Made by a program: the position numbers and the translations under genes | In this document: positions 55,765-64,000 of the stretch, piece by piece | Layout: every line of letters begins with the position of its first letter | Numbering within the stretch: position 1 is the stretch's first letter | Source of the DNA: Comamonas sp. | GTDB taxonomy: Bacteria > Pseudomonadota > Gammaproteobacteria > Burkholderiales > Burkholderiaceae_C | NCBI GenBank assembly: GCA_028690035.1 | Contig: JAQVCA010000005.1 | Location: 124,001-188,000, forward strand | Length of the DNA: 64,000 bases | Direction: 5' to 3' | Notes under the pieces: generated by a model | The model's input: the letters and a program-made list of their open reading frames with translations, nothing else | Told to the model about the DNA's origin: nothing | The model's database searches: none

Positions 55765-58092
55765 TCACGGCAGCCTTGCGTTGATGTCTGGGGCAAATGA
55801 TAGCGACACTTGGGCGCCTTGTACGGCACCATCTTCCATGCGATTGCTCAAATCCACCCGGGCGCCATGCTCATCGGCGATCTTCTTGACCACTGCCAAG
55901 CCCAAGCCGGTGCCCTTGGCCTTGGTGGTGACGTAGGGTTCAAACGCGCGCTGGATGATGGCATCGGCAAAGCCAGGGCCCCCATCGGCCACCGTCAGGC
56001 GCACACGCCGCGCCGCAGGCATCCATTGGGTGCTAAGCCGCACCGGCGGCGGTGCGATGCCTTCGGCCTGGGCGCGCTGCAAGCTGGCATCTTGGGCGTT
56101 TTGCACTAGGTTGTGCAGCACTTGGCGCAGTTGCTCGGCGTCGGCCGCGATCTGGGGGCAGGCCGGATCGAGCTGGGCCTGCACAGGTACCACCACCCCG
56201 TCGTCGGTGTAGAGCTGCAGCAGGTCTTGCACCAGCGCGTTCACATCCACGGGCGCGAGTGTGGCCGCTGGCAAGCGTGCGTAATCACGAAACTCATTGA
56301 CCAGACGCAGCATCGCGGCCACCTGATCCACGATGGTCTTGACCGACTTGAGCAACAGCGCCCGATCGGGCGGTGCCAGCTTGTCGGCCAGCTTGAACGC
56401 CAGGCGCTCTGCCGACAGCTGGATGGGCGTGAGCGGGTTTTTAATTTCATGCGCCACGCGGCGCGCCACCTCGGCCCAGGCCTGGGAACGCTGGGCCGAG
56501 ACGATCTCGGAAATATCGTCAAACACCACCAGACGCTGGTCGTGCGGCAGCAGCGCGCCGCGCACCACCAGCGTGGTCTTGTCCTGGGGCACCTCTCCGG
56601 CGAGCACGTCGTCCAGCGGCTGCGTCGGTAGCTCAAACACCTGCTGCCAGCGGGCATGGCTGCCATCAGGCGCAGCTGCCAGAAACAGCGTGAACTGCTC
56701 GGCGACCATGGCCGCAAAATCCTGCAGGTGGGGCACATCGGCCAGCTGGGGCTGTCCGCCTTCGCCCCAGGCAGGCATGTGCAGGATGCGCTGGGCACCA
56801 GGATTGCCGATGACCACGCGCCACTGGGCATCCAGCACCAGCACCCCTGCCGTGAGATTGTCCAGAATCGTCTGCAAATTGGTGCGTGCGGCCTGGATTT
56901 CTTCCACCCCGCGATCCACGGCCTGGCGCGCTTCCAGCAACTGCTGGGTCATAAGGGCAAACGAGCGTGTCAATCCCCCCACTTCATCACGCGCCTGCGA
57001 CACGGCCTTGGGCGTCAGATCGCCGCGCGCCACATCGCGCACACCCTGGGCCAGCAGCAGCAGCGGTTGCGCCAGCTGGTTGCCAAACAGCACGGCCAGC
57101 AGCACGGCTCCAAAAACGGCCAGAAACAGGCTCAGCGTCAGCGTGCCGATGTACATGCGGCGCAAGCCCTCGCGGGCCAGCGCACGCTCTTGGTATTCGC
57201 GATGTGCCTCTTGCACTGCCAAGGCGTTACTGACCAGCGTGGCAGGCAGCGGGATGGAGGCCTGCAAAAAGCGCCCATCGGTCAACAGTCCCAATTTGCT
57301 GCTGGGTACAGCCACCAAGGTGCGCACGCGCACCTGTTCCAAATTGGCGGTGGCGACCCAGTCGTCGTCCAGGCCTTCGATGGTGGTGATGGCGCGCGGG
57401 CTGTTGCGCAGGCTGCGCAAGACCTGGGAGCTGGGGCGCTCCGGGGTCAGATCGAGCAACGACTCTCCAGCTGTGGCCACGGCAACACCGGCGCTGTTCC
57501 AGAGAACCACGTCGATGGCGCCCAGCTGCTCGCGCACCCGATCCAGCAACACCCCGGCTGCGGCGTCGGAGACGTCGGCCAGCGGCAAACTGGCATTGCG
57601 CGTGTTGTTGGCCATGTCGTTGGCCATGGCATCCAGCGTGACGCTGGCCAGATTGACGCCTGCCGTCAGCGCCCCTTCGACTTTGACGTCAAACCAGCTC
57701 TCGATGGAGCGCGAAACGAACTGGTACGACACCACGTACACCAGCGCCCCGGGCAACACCCCGACCAGGGCGAACATGGCTGCCAGCTTGAGCAGCATGC
57801 GACTGCCAAACTTGCGCTGGCGCCAGCGCACCACCAGACGCACTGCCATCCACAGCACCACCATGCACAGCGTGCCTGCGACCAAGATGTTCAGCGCCAG
57901 CAACCAGACATAGTGGCGCTCATACAGCTCGCGGTTGTTGGTGGCCAGGGTCAGCAAAAACAGCAGCACCAGCCCCAGGGCTGCCATCACCGCCGCGCCC
58001 ACCCCCAGCACCAGGTGGGCATTGGCGCGCAGACGCTGAGCGCCTCGTGCATCGGGGGCATCCGGGGTGGAGCGCGTGCCGGGTGTGCTCAT
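55765..58092 (-). CDS. NtrY-like sensor histidine kinase
   Basis: A 775-residue inner-membrane kinase with NtrY layout: three N-terminal helices (about 30-52, 62-90, 105-128), a periplasmic region, another helix near 310-335, HAMP, a PAS domain, then HisKA with the phospho-His box AHEIKNPLTPIQLSAERL and an HATPase domain with DGGPGFADAI and GTGLGLAVVKKI. It should phosphorylate the regulator downstream and has been linked to redox and nitrogen responses in relatives. The ATG at 58092 directly follows the DUF4390 stop (TGAATG), so translation is coupled. Confidence 0.92.
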   Translation of the reverse strand: MSTPGTRSTPDAPDARGAQRLRANAHLVLGVGAAVMAALGLVLLFLLTLATNNRELYERHYVWLLALNILVAGTLCMVVLWMAVRLVVRWRQRKFGSRMLLKLAAMFALVGVLPGALVYVVSYQFVSRSIESWFDVKVEGALTAGVNLASVTLDAMANDMANNTRNASLPLADVSDAAAGVLLDRVREQLGAIDVVLWNSAGVAVATAGESLLDLTPERPSSQVLRSLRNSPRAITTIEGLDDDWVATANLEQVRVRTLVAVPSSKLGLLTDGRFLQASIPLPATLVSNALAVQEAHREYQERALAREGLRRMYIGTLTLSLFLAVFGAVLLAVLFGNQLAQPLLLLAQGVRDVARGDLTPKAVSQARDEVGGLTRSFALMTQQLLEARQAVDRGVEEIQAARTNLQTILDNLTAGVLVLDAQWRVVIGNPGAQRILHMPAWGEGGQPQLADVPHLQDFAAMVAEQFTLFLAAAPDGSHARWQQVFELPTQPLDDVLAGEVPQDKTTLVVRGALLPHDQRLVVFDDISEIVSAQRSQAWAEVARRVAHEIKNPLTPIQLSAERLAFKLADKLAPPDRALLLKSVKTIVDQVAAMLRLVNEFRDYARLPAATLAPVDVNALVQDLLQLYTDDGVVVPVQAQLDPACPQIAADAEQLRQVLHNLVQNAQDASLQRAQAEGIAPPPVRLSTQWMPAARRVRLTVADGGPGFADAIIQRAFEPYVTTKAKGTGLGLAVVKKIADEHGARVDLSNRMEDGAVQGAQVSLSFAPDINARLP

Positions 58093-58713
58093 TCAGAGCT
58101 GCTCCAGTTGCAGAACATGCTCTTGCTCAAAGAGCAAATTCCAGTCCGCTCGCCCCAAGGCGCCAATTTGTAGGGGTCGGGGCAAGTTCTTTAAATCAAT
58201 GCGAAAGCGCAGCAGCAGCAGCACCTCACCCTGCTCTGGCAGCTCGGCACGCGAACCGATACGCCAGCGCACCAAGCGTTGCAGGGCGATCATGGCGTCG
58301 TCCAGGCTGGCGTAGGAGCTGCCCAGCGCTGCACCCAGCCCCAGGCGGCCATCCATCGGCTGGCTGCCTGTGTGCAGACGCCAGCGGCGGGTCAAAGCCT
58401 GGTAGCTCAGGCGCTGGTAGCGCCTCGCGGTCAGCAGCACCTGATCGCGCCAGTACCAGCGCTGGTGCAAAAGCTGCGCCTCGGCGACAAAGTGCACGGG
58501 CACGCCCTTGCGCAAAGCCTGCTCCACCACCGAGGGCAGCTGCCAGTGCACATCGCTGCTGAGCAGCAGATCATCGCCCTCGCGCTGCACGAGTACGCCA
58601 TCGGGCAAGCGCAGCACGGCATCGTCTGCCGCACCTGGCAGCGGGCACCAGGTCAGCAGCAGCGCCGACAGCAGGGCGCGGCGCGCGCCATCGGGCAAGG
58701 AATCGCCCTGCAT
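58093..58713 (-). CDS. DUF4390-family exported protein
   Basis: A 206-residue protein with an N-terminal hydrophobic stretch resembling a signal peptide (GARRALLSALLLTWCPLPGAA) and a beta-rich body (LPDGVLVQREGDDLLLSSDVHWQLP, WRLHTGSQPMDGRLGLGAALGSSYASLDDAM). The DUF4390 family sits between rsmB and ntrY in many betaproteobacteria; function unknown, though a role beside the NtrY periplasmic sensor is suggested by position. Starts are uncertain: ATG 58713 or ATG 58770, which would overlap rsmB by 41 bases. Confidence 0.78.
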   Translation of the reverse strand: MQGDSLPDGARRALLSALLLTWCPLPGAADDAVLRLPDGVLVQREGDDLLLSSDVHWQLPSVVEQALRKGVPVHFVAEAQLLHQRWYWRDQVLLTARRYQRLSYQALTRRWRLHTGSQPMDGRLGLGAALGSSYASLDDAMIALQRLVRWRIGSRAELPEQGEVLLLLRFRIDLKNLPRPLQIGALGRADWNLLFEQEHVLQLEQL

Positions 58714-58729
58714 CGGCTGCAGTGCGGTG

Positions 58730-60103
58730 TCAGGTCGCAGCTTTCTGCAGCAGGGCGTAGAAGAATCCATCGTGGTCACCAAGCTGATTGTCTGGCACAC
58801 CCATCCCGCCAGGCAGCAAATGCCCCGGTGCTGGCAGGCATTCGGCGTTTTTGTTGCGCGCAACAAACGCATCGATCTGCCATTGGCCTTCTTCTTTGAA
58901 CACCGAGCAGGTGCAATAGAGCAGGCGCCCACCGGGCTTGAGCAAGGGCCATAGAGCGTCCAGCAGCTGGGCCTGCAGCTGAGCAAGCTGGGCAATATCG
59001 CTGGAGCGGCGCAGCCAGCGCACATCGGGATGGCGGCGCACGATGCCCGAGGCCGAGCACGGTGCATCCAGCAAGATCGCATCCAGCTGTGCCGAAGCTC
59101 CGGCAGCGCGCTGCGCCGGGCGTGGCCACCAGCGGGCAACCTGGGCGGCATCGGCCACCACCACCTCGGCCTCGGCGGCCAACCCCAACCGCTGCAGGGT
59201 GTCGTGGATGCGCTGGCTGCGCTGCGCGTCCACCTCCAGCGCATACACCTGGGCTTGGCCTGGGGCCAGCATCTCCAGCAGGTGCGCGGTTTTGCCACCA
59301 GGCGCGGCGCAGGCATCGAGCAGCTGTGCCTGCGCAGGCAACGCCCAGCCCTCCAGCAACAAGGGCGCGGCCAGTTGCGCAGCACCGTCCTGCACCGACA
59401 CCACGCCTTGCGCAAACCCCGGCAGGCGCTGCACGGGCACCGGCTGGGCCAGCTGCACGCCATACGCGCCCACTGCCTGCCCCTGCAGACCGTGCGCTTG
59501 CAGCTGCTGCAAATAGGCAGCCGGGGTACTGTGCCGGGCGTTCACGCGCAGCACCATGGGCGCTGGTTGGTTGTTGGCCTGCAGGATGGCCTGCCAATGC
59601 CGGGGGTACTGGCGGCGCAGCTTGTCCACCCACCAGCTTGGGTGGTTGTACACGGCTTGCACATCGCCTTGGGTGTGCTCCAGCAGCACGGCCTGCTCAC
59701 GCAGAAAGCGGCGCAGGCAGGCATTGATAAAGCCGGCCTGGCGCAGCAAACCATGCTGGCGCGCGGCTTCCACAGTCTGGTTGACCAGCGTGAACGGGGT
59801 GTAGGGCGCCTGCTCGCTGTCGCTGAGCAAGGCCAGGGCGGTACACAGCAGCGCATCGACGGCGGGGGCAGGCGGCTTGGGCGCCAGCTGGGCGCGCAGG
59901 GCCTGGGCGCGGCCCAGGGCACGCAGCACGTGAAACAGCAATGCCTGCACGCCAGGGCGCCAGGCGCTGGGCACTTGTTCGAGCACCGCCGTACCCGAAC
60001 GCCCAGCCTGAATGCCCTGCAGAGCCTGTGCCACGCGCCACAGTTGCTGGTGCAGCGCCACCGTGCCAGCAGCAGTGGCCGGGGAAGAAGAAGGGAGGGG
60101 CAT
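58730..60103 (-). CDS. rsmB: 16S rRNA (cytosine-967-C5)-methyltransferase
   Basis: RsmB methylates C967 of 16S rRNA. The 457-residue protein has the N-terminal NusB-like RNA-binding domain (WRPGVQALLFHVLRALGRA; TLVNQTVEAARQHG), a middle RNA-contact region and the Rossmann methyltransferase with LLDACAAPGGKTAHLLEML (AdoMet) and LLDAPCSASGIVRRHPD (Cys in the PC motif, general base). ATG at 60103. The rsmB-DUF4390-ntrY-ntrX order is conserved in this group. Confidence 0.95.
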   Translation of the reverse strand: MPLPSSSPATAAGTVALHQQLWRVAQALQGIQAGRSGTAVLEQVPSAWRPGVQALLFHVLRALGRAQALRAQLAPKPPAPAVDALLCTALALLSDSEQAPYTPFTLVNQTVEAARQHGLLRQAGFINACLRRFLREQAVLLEHTQGDVQAVYNHPSWWVDKLRRQYPRHWQAILQANNQPAPMVLRVNARHSTPAAYLQQLQAHGLQGQAVGAYGVQLAQPVPVQRLPGFAQGVVSVQDGAAQLAAPLLLEGWALPAQAQLLDACAAPGGKTAHLLEMLAPGQAQVYALEVDAQRSQRIHDTLQRLGLAAEAEVVVADAAQVARWWPRPAQRAAGASAQLDAILLDAPCSASGIVRRHPDVRWLRRSSDIAQLAQLQAQLLDALWPLLKPGGRLLYCTCSVFKEEGQWQIDAFVARNKNAECLPAPGHLLPGGMGVPDNQLGDHDGFFYALLQKAAT

Positions 60104-60117
60104 GACTCAGAACTCCA

Positions 60118-60726
60118 TCACAAAGGGGGGGTAGAAAGCGCAAAGCCACGGGCCGGGTGCAAACCCAGCACCTTGGCCCACCAGCTGCCCGGCGCCAGCG
60201 CCAGAGCCTGGTTGTAGGCCTGCACGGCCTGATTGAACGCTTGCAGGCGGTGCAGCAAGACGGTGTGCTGTTCCTGCCAGGCAGCCACGGTCTGGGTCAG
60301 CCACAGGGTGTGCGTGCCCTCTTCGGCTGCGCAGGACTGCAGCGCGGTGGCTGCACGTTCAGCGGTCTGCACATACGCCTGCCAGGCAGCCTGCAGGCTT
60401 TGCCAAATGCCATCGAGCTGTGCCAGCGCTTCGGCATGCAGCGGGTTGGCACGCACCTGGGCCAAGGCGCTGCTGAGCAGATCGGCCGTGGGCTGCAGCG
60501 CCTGAAATGCCGCCTGCGCCGCTGGTGGCACCTGGGCCTGATCGGACAGGCCGTGCAGCCAGTGCAAAGCCTGCTGCAACTGTGCATCGACCGGCTCAAA
60601 GGCTGCGCGGATCTGGGTGCGCAAGCGCTTGAAGCGCCGATAGCCACCCACGCACCAACACAGCAGCACAAACAGTGCCAGCAGCCACCAGCCCAGCGCC
60701 CAGGCGCTGGCCCACATGGCACTCAT
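60118..60726 (-). CDS. LemA-like membrane protein
   Basis: A 202-residue protein with one N-terminal helix (WALGWWLLALFVLLCWCVGGY) followed by a helical, coiled-coil-rich cytosolic body. The C-terminal FNQAVQAYNQALALAPGSWWAKVLGLHPARGF matches the closing motif of LemA-family proteins (YNxAIxxFPxxLxxxxxGFxxxxxF). Function is unknown. It precedes rsmB by 14 bases and likely shares its transcript. ATG at 60726. Confidence 0.72.
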   Translation of the reverse strand: MSAMWASAWALGWWLLALFVLLCWCVGGYRRFKRLRTQIRAAFEPVDAQLQQALHWLHGLSDQAQVPPAAQAAFQALQPTADLLSSALAQVRANPLHAEALAQLDGIWQSLQAAWQAYVQTAERAATALQSCAAEEGTHTLWLTQTVAAWQEQHTVLLHRLQAFNQAVQAYNQALALAPGSWWAKVLGLHPARGFALSTPPL

Positions 60727-60741
60727 GGTGCCACTCCAATT

Positions 60742-60802
60742 AATAAAAACATAGCTACTTGCGCTTGCTGGATAAAGGTAAAAGCCACTTTTTATTCAAA
60801 AA
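60742..60802. repeat. Dispersed palindromic repeat, copy 10
   Basis: TAATAAAAACATAGCTACTT, GCGCTTGCTGGATAAAGG, then an A/T-rich tail TTTTTATTC. Sits between the LemA-like gene and the rpoC terminator, a good match in its first half. Confidence 0.65.
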
Positions 60803-60841
60803 TTAAAACACCCCCTGCAAGCATCGTACCTGCAGGGGGTG
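60801..60841 (-). terminator. Intrinsic terminator of rpoC
   Basis: An 11-base-pair stem CACCCCCTGCA/TGCAGGGGGTG (arms 60831-60841 and 60809-60819, 11-base loop) followed on the minus strand by TTTTAATTTTTG. It lies 62 bases beyond the rpoC stop. Confidence 0.88.
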
Positions 60842-60903
60842 AAAAAGCAGCGCCTCTGCGTGCACGCCTTGCACCTGCACGGGGCAGGCGCAAGGCATGG
60901 GGC

Positions 60904-63900
60904 TTAGTCGTCCAGCGCGGCGCTGTCGGTGGCGGCGGCCAGCTCGGCCTCTTCGGCCTCGGCAATGGCGCGGCGCTCGGCCTCGTCCATTTGGTCCTTG
61001 GCTTTGCGGGCCTGGTGGTAGGCCAGGCCGGTACCGGCAGGGATCAGGCGCCCCACAATGACGTTTTCCTTCAGACCACGCAGCTCGTCGCGTTTGCCCA
61101 TGATGGCCGCCTCCGTGAGCACGCGGGTCGTTTCCTGGAAGGACGCTGCCGAGATGAACGAGTCGGTGGACAGCGAGGCCTTGGTGATCCCCAGCAGGAT
61201 GTTGGAGTACGTGGCCGGGATCTTGCCCTCGCGCTGCATCGCCTCGTTGGTGTTGAGGATCTCGGAGCGCTCCACCTGCTCGCCCTGGATGTAGGTGGTT
61301 TCGCCCGGGTTCTCCACCACGACGCGGCGCAGCATCTGGCGCACGATCACTTCAATATGCTTGTCGTTGATCTTCACACCCTGCAGGCGGTACACGTCCT
61401 GCACCTCATCGACGATGTAGCGTGCCAGCTCTTCGATGCCCAGCAGGCGCAGGATGTCCTGCGGATCGGCCGGGCCATCGACGATGTGCTCGCCCTTGTT
61501 CACCACCTGGCCCTCGTGCACCAGCACGTTTTTCTCTTTGGGGATGAGCTCTTCCCAGACATGGCCATCGGGGTCGGTGATCTGCAGACGCACCTTGCCT
61601 TTGGTTTCCTTGCCGAACGAGATGGTGCCGGTTTGCTCGGCCAGCGTGCCCTTGTCCTTGGGCGTACGCGCTTCGAACAGCTCGGCCACGCGGGGCAGAC
61701 CACCGGTAATGTCGCGCGTTTTCTGGCCTTCGACGGGGATACGGGCCAGCACTTCGCCGGGGCCCACTTCCTGGCCGTCGCGCACCTGGATCAGCGCGCC
61801 CACCTGGAAGCCAATGGCCACAGGCAGCTCGGTGCCGGGGATCTTGACCTCTTTGCCTTCGGCATCGAGCAAACGCACCAGCGGGCGCACCACCTTGGTG
61901 GAGCCACGGCGCTTGGGATCGATCACCACCAGCGTGGACAGGCCGGTCACATCGTCCACCTGCTTGGCCACAGTCAAGCCTTCTTCGATGTTTTCGAACT
62001 TGGCCGTACCGGCGTACTCGGTGATGATGGGGCGCGTCAGCGGATCCCAATGCGCCAAGATAGCGCCAGCCTTGATGACCTCGTCGGGCTTGATGTTCAG
62101 CACCGCGCCATAGGGCACCTTGTGGCGCTCACGCTCACGACCGTTGTCGGAAATGATGATCTCACCCGAACGCGAAATCACCACCAGCTCGCCCTTGTTG
62201 TTGGTTACATAGCGCATGGTGGCGTTGAAGCCAATCGTGCCGTTGGACTTGGCCTCCACATTCGACTGCACGGCAGCGCGCGAGGCGGCACCACCGATGT
62301 GGAACGTGCGCATGGTCAGCTGCGTGCCGGGTTCGCCAATGGACTGCGCGGCGATCACGCCCACGGCCTCGCCCAAGTTCACCAGACCGCCACGACCCAG
62401 ATCACGGCCATAGCACTTGGCGCACAGACCGTAGCGCGTTTCGCAGGTCAGGGCGGTACGCACCTTGATCTCGTCCACGCCAGCGGCTTCCAGCTCATCC
62501 AAGATGAACTCGTTGAGCAGCGTGCCCGCCGGCAGCAGCAGCTCTTGGGTTTCGGGGCTGTGCAGGTCTTCGGCAGTGGTACGGCCCAGCACACGGTCGC
62601 GCAGGGATTCGATCACTTCACCGCCCTCGACGATGGCGCGCATCACCGTGCCGTTGGAGGTGGCGCAATCGTCCTCGGTCACCACCAGGTCTTGCGTCAC
62701 GTCCACCAGACGACGGGTCAGGTAACCCGAGTTGGCCGTCTTCAACGCCGTATCCGCCAGACCCTTACGGGCACCGTGCGTGGAGATGAAGTACTGCAAC
62801 ACGTTCAGACCTTCGCGGAAGTTGGCCGTGATGGGGGTCTCGATAATCGAGCCATCGGGCTTGGCCATCAGACCCCGCATACCGGCCAGCTGACGAATCT
62901 GCGCCGCCGAACCACGCGCGCCCGAGTCGGCCATCATGTAGATGGCGTTGAACGACTCTTGATCGACTTCGTTGCCATGGCGGTCGATGGTCTTTTGCAC
63001 CTTGAGCTGGTCCATCATCACCTTGGAGACGTCGTCACCGGCCTTGCCCCAGATGTCCACCACCTTGTTGTAGCGCTCGCCGGCGGTCACCAGACCGGAA
63101 ACATACTGCTGCTCGATCTCTTTGACCTCGGTCTCGGCGCGCGCCAAGATGTCGGCCTTTTGCGGTGGCACCAGCATGTCGTCGATCGCCACCGAGAAGC
63201 CCGCGTGCGTGGCCAAACGGAAACCGTTTTGCAGCAGCTTGTCGGCCAGCACCACGGTGTCCTTCAAACCACACTGGCGGAACGAGGCGTTGATCAGCTT
63301 AGAGATTTCCTTTTTTTTCAGCGCCTTGTTCAGGTTGCTGAAAGACAGGCCCTTGGGCAGGATTTCCGACAGCAGCGCACGGCCCACCGTGGTGTCGACC
63401 AGCTTGGTTTCGGGCACGAACTCGCCGCTGATTTTGTCCTTGACCCAGTCGGTCAGGCGCACGCTGATTTTGGCGTGCAGCTCGACCTGGTCGGCATCCA
63501 GCGCGCGTTGCACTTCGCCCACGTCGGTGAACACCATGCCCTCGCCCTTGCCGTTGATCTTTTCGCGGGTGGCGTGGTACAGGCCCAGCACCACGTCTTG
63601 CGAAGGCACGATGGAGGGCTCGCCCGAAGCGGGGAACAGCACGTTGTTGGAAGCCAGCATCAGCGCACGCGCTTCCATCTGCGCCTCCACGGACAGCGGC
63701 ACGTGAACAGCCATCTGGTCACCGTCGAAGTCGGCGTTGAACGCCGCGCAAACGAGGGGGTGCAGCTGAATGGCCTTGCCTTCAATCAGGATCGGCTCAA
63801 AGGCCTGGATACCCAAACGGTGCAGCGTGGGCGCGCGGTTGAGCATGATGGGGTGCTCTTTGATCACCTCTTCCAAGATGTCCCACACCACCGGGGTGCC

Positions 63901-64000
63901 CGATTCCACTTCCTTCTTGGCGGCCTTGATGGTGGTGGCAATGCCCATGGCCTCCAGGCGCGAGAAGATGAAGGGCTTGAACAGCTCCAAAGCCATCAGC
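60904..64000 (-). CDS. rpoC: RNA polymerase beta' subunit, 5' part beyond the window
   Basis: The last about 1032 residues of the beta' subunit (about 1400 in full) are here; the first about 370 lie outside the window. The catalytic NADFDGDQ loop with its three metal-binding Asp residues is encoded at 63715-63738. Other landmarks include the bridge-helix/trigger-loop region ([27 protein letters not shown]), the C-terminal zinc-binding cysteines ([13 protein letters not shown]) and the C-terminal [20 protein letters not shown]. It is normally the last gene of the rpoBC operon, consistent with the terminator that follows it. Confidence 0.97.
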   Translation of the reverse strand, partial: LMALELFKPFIFSRLEAMGIATTIKAAKKEVESGTPVVWDILEEVIKEHPIMLNRAPTLHRLGIQAFEPILIEGKAIQLHPLVCAAFNADFDGDQMAVHVPLSVEAQMEARALMLASNNVLFPASGEPSIVPSQDVVLGLYHATREKINGKGEGMVFTDVGEVQRALDADQVELHAKISVRLTDWVKDKISGEFVPETKLVDTTVGRALLSEILPKGLSFSNLNKALKKKEISKLINASFRQCGLKDTVVLADKLLQNGFRLATHAGFSVAIDDMLVPPQKADILARAETEVKEIEQQYVSGLVTAGERYNKVVDIWGKAGDDVSKVMMDQLKVQKTIDRHGNEVDQESFNAIYMMADSGARGSAAQIRQLAGMRGLMAKPDGSIIETPITANFREGLNVLQYFISTHGARKGLADTALKTANSGYLTRRLVDVTQDLVVTEDDCATSNGTVMRAIVEGGEVIESLRDRVLGRTTAEDLHSPETQELLLPAGTLLNEFILDELEAAGVDEIKVRTALTCETRYGLCAKCYGRDLGRGGLVNLGEAVGVIAAQSIGEPGTQLTMRTFHIGGAASRAAVQSNVEAKSNGTIGFNATMRYVTNNKGELVVISRSGEIIISDNGRERERHKVPYGAVLNIKPDEVIKAGAILAHWDPLTRPIITEYAGTAKFENIEEGLTVAKQVDDVTGLSTLVVIDPKRRGSTKVVRPLVRLLDAEGKEVKIPGTELPVAIGFQVGALIQVRDGQEVGPGEVLARIPVEGQKTRDITGGLPRVAELFEARTPKDKGTLAEQTGTISFGKETKGKVRLQITDPDGHVWEELIPKEKNVLVHEGQVVNKGEHIVDGPADPQDILRLLGIEELARYIVDEVQDVYRLQGVKINDKHIEVIVRQMLRRVVVENPGETTYIQGEQVERSEILNTNEAMQREGKIPATYSNILLGITKASLSTDSFISAASFQETTRVLTEAAIMGKRDELRGLKENVIVGRLIPAGTGLAYHQARKAKDQMDEAERRAIAEAEEAELAAATDSAALDD

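Overview
The window is about 65% GC, densely coded and reads as a chromosomal segment of a betaproteobacterium of the order Burkholderiales, most likely family Comamonadaceae (Acidovorax, Simplicispira or Comamonas relatives). The reasons are gene orders typical of that group (apaG/rpe-gph-trpEGDC-ung-queA; lptA-lptB-rpoN; rsmB-DUF4390-ntrY-ntrX; argS-SPOR-dsbA) and a short dispersed repeat, present at about a dozen places here, of the kind I recall from Acidovorax-type genomes. I see no prophage, plasmid, insertion sequence or CRISPR array.

Layout. 1-2.0 kb: queA and ung, convergent. 2.0-5.7 kb: a sulfur module, with a SulP transporter and two YeeE/YedE half-transporters divergent from a Blh-type persulfide dioxygenase, around an AT-rich palindrome that looks like a BigR/SqrR-type operator. 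5.7-19.8 kb: the conserved rpe-gph-trpE-trpG-trpD-trpC order, with signalling and polyamine genes interleaved (two PAS/GGDEF diguanylate cyclases, a chemoreceptor, and a fused AdoMet decarboxylase-spermidine synthase). A short leader ORF with two Trp codons precedes trpE, and an intrinsic terminator lies between trpG and trpD. 19.8-26.8 kb: apaG, a Gcr-type membrane protein, a CPA2 antiporter, ybdK, then thiL-pgpA-pncC. 26.8-30.2 kb: two tandem chemoreceptor genes whose 3' 939 bp are almost identical. 30.4-35.3 kb: a kinase-like protein, a UPF0149/SEC-C protein, DAHP synthase, an orphan PIN protein and a THUMP methyltransferase. 35.4-41.6 kb: rpoN, lptB, lptA, dsbA, a SPOR protein and argS. 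41.7-45.4 kb: a LysR/DUF2214 pair divergent from malate synthase G. 45.4-47.5 kb: an AT-rich patch with an antitoxin-like fragment and a third diguanylate cyclase. 47.6-51.6 kb: a drug-type MFS transporter, a class II amidotransferase and a fourth chemoreceptor. 51.9-54.8 kb: a mesX-FMN reductase-mesD cluster for folate-independent methionine synthesis. 54.9-64 kb: tRNA-Phe, ntrX/ntrY, DUF4390, rsmB, a LemA-like protein and the 3' three quarters of rpoC.

How it works together. Core housekeeping functions (translation, tryptophan synthesis, LPS transport, transcription) alternate with environmental sensing: four methyl-accepting proteins, three GGDEF enzymes that all keep the RxxD product-inhibition site, and an NtrY/NtrX pair whose regulator lacks the AAA+ domain. 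The best candidates for less-described biology are the MesD/MesX cluster, the dispersed palindromic repeat that also appears inside the coding sequences of rpoN and probably the antiporter, the candidate trp leader, and the homogenised chemoreceptor pair. All assignments come from reading the sequence; no database search was run.
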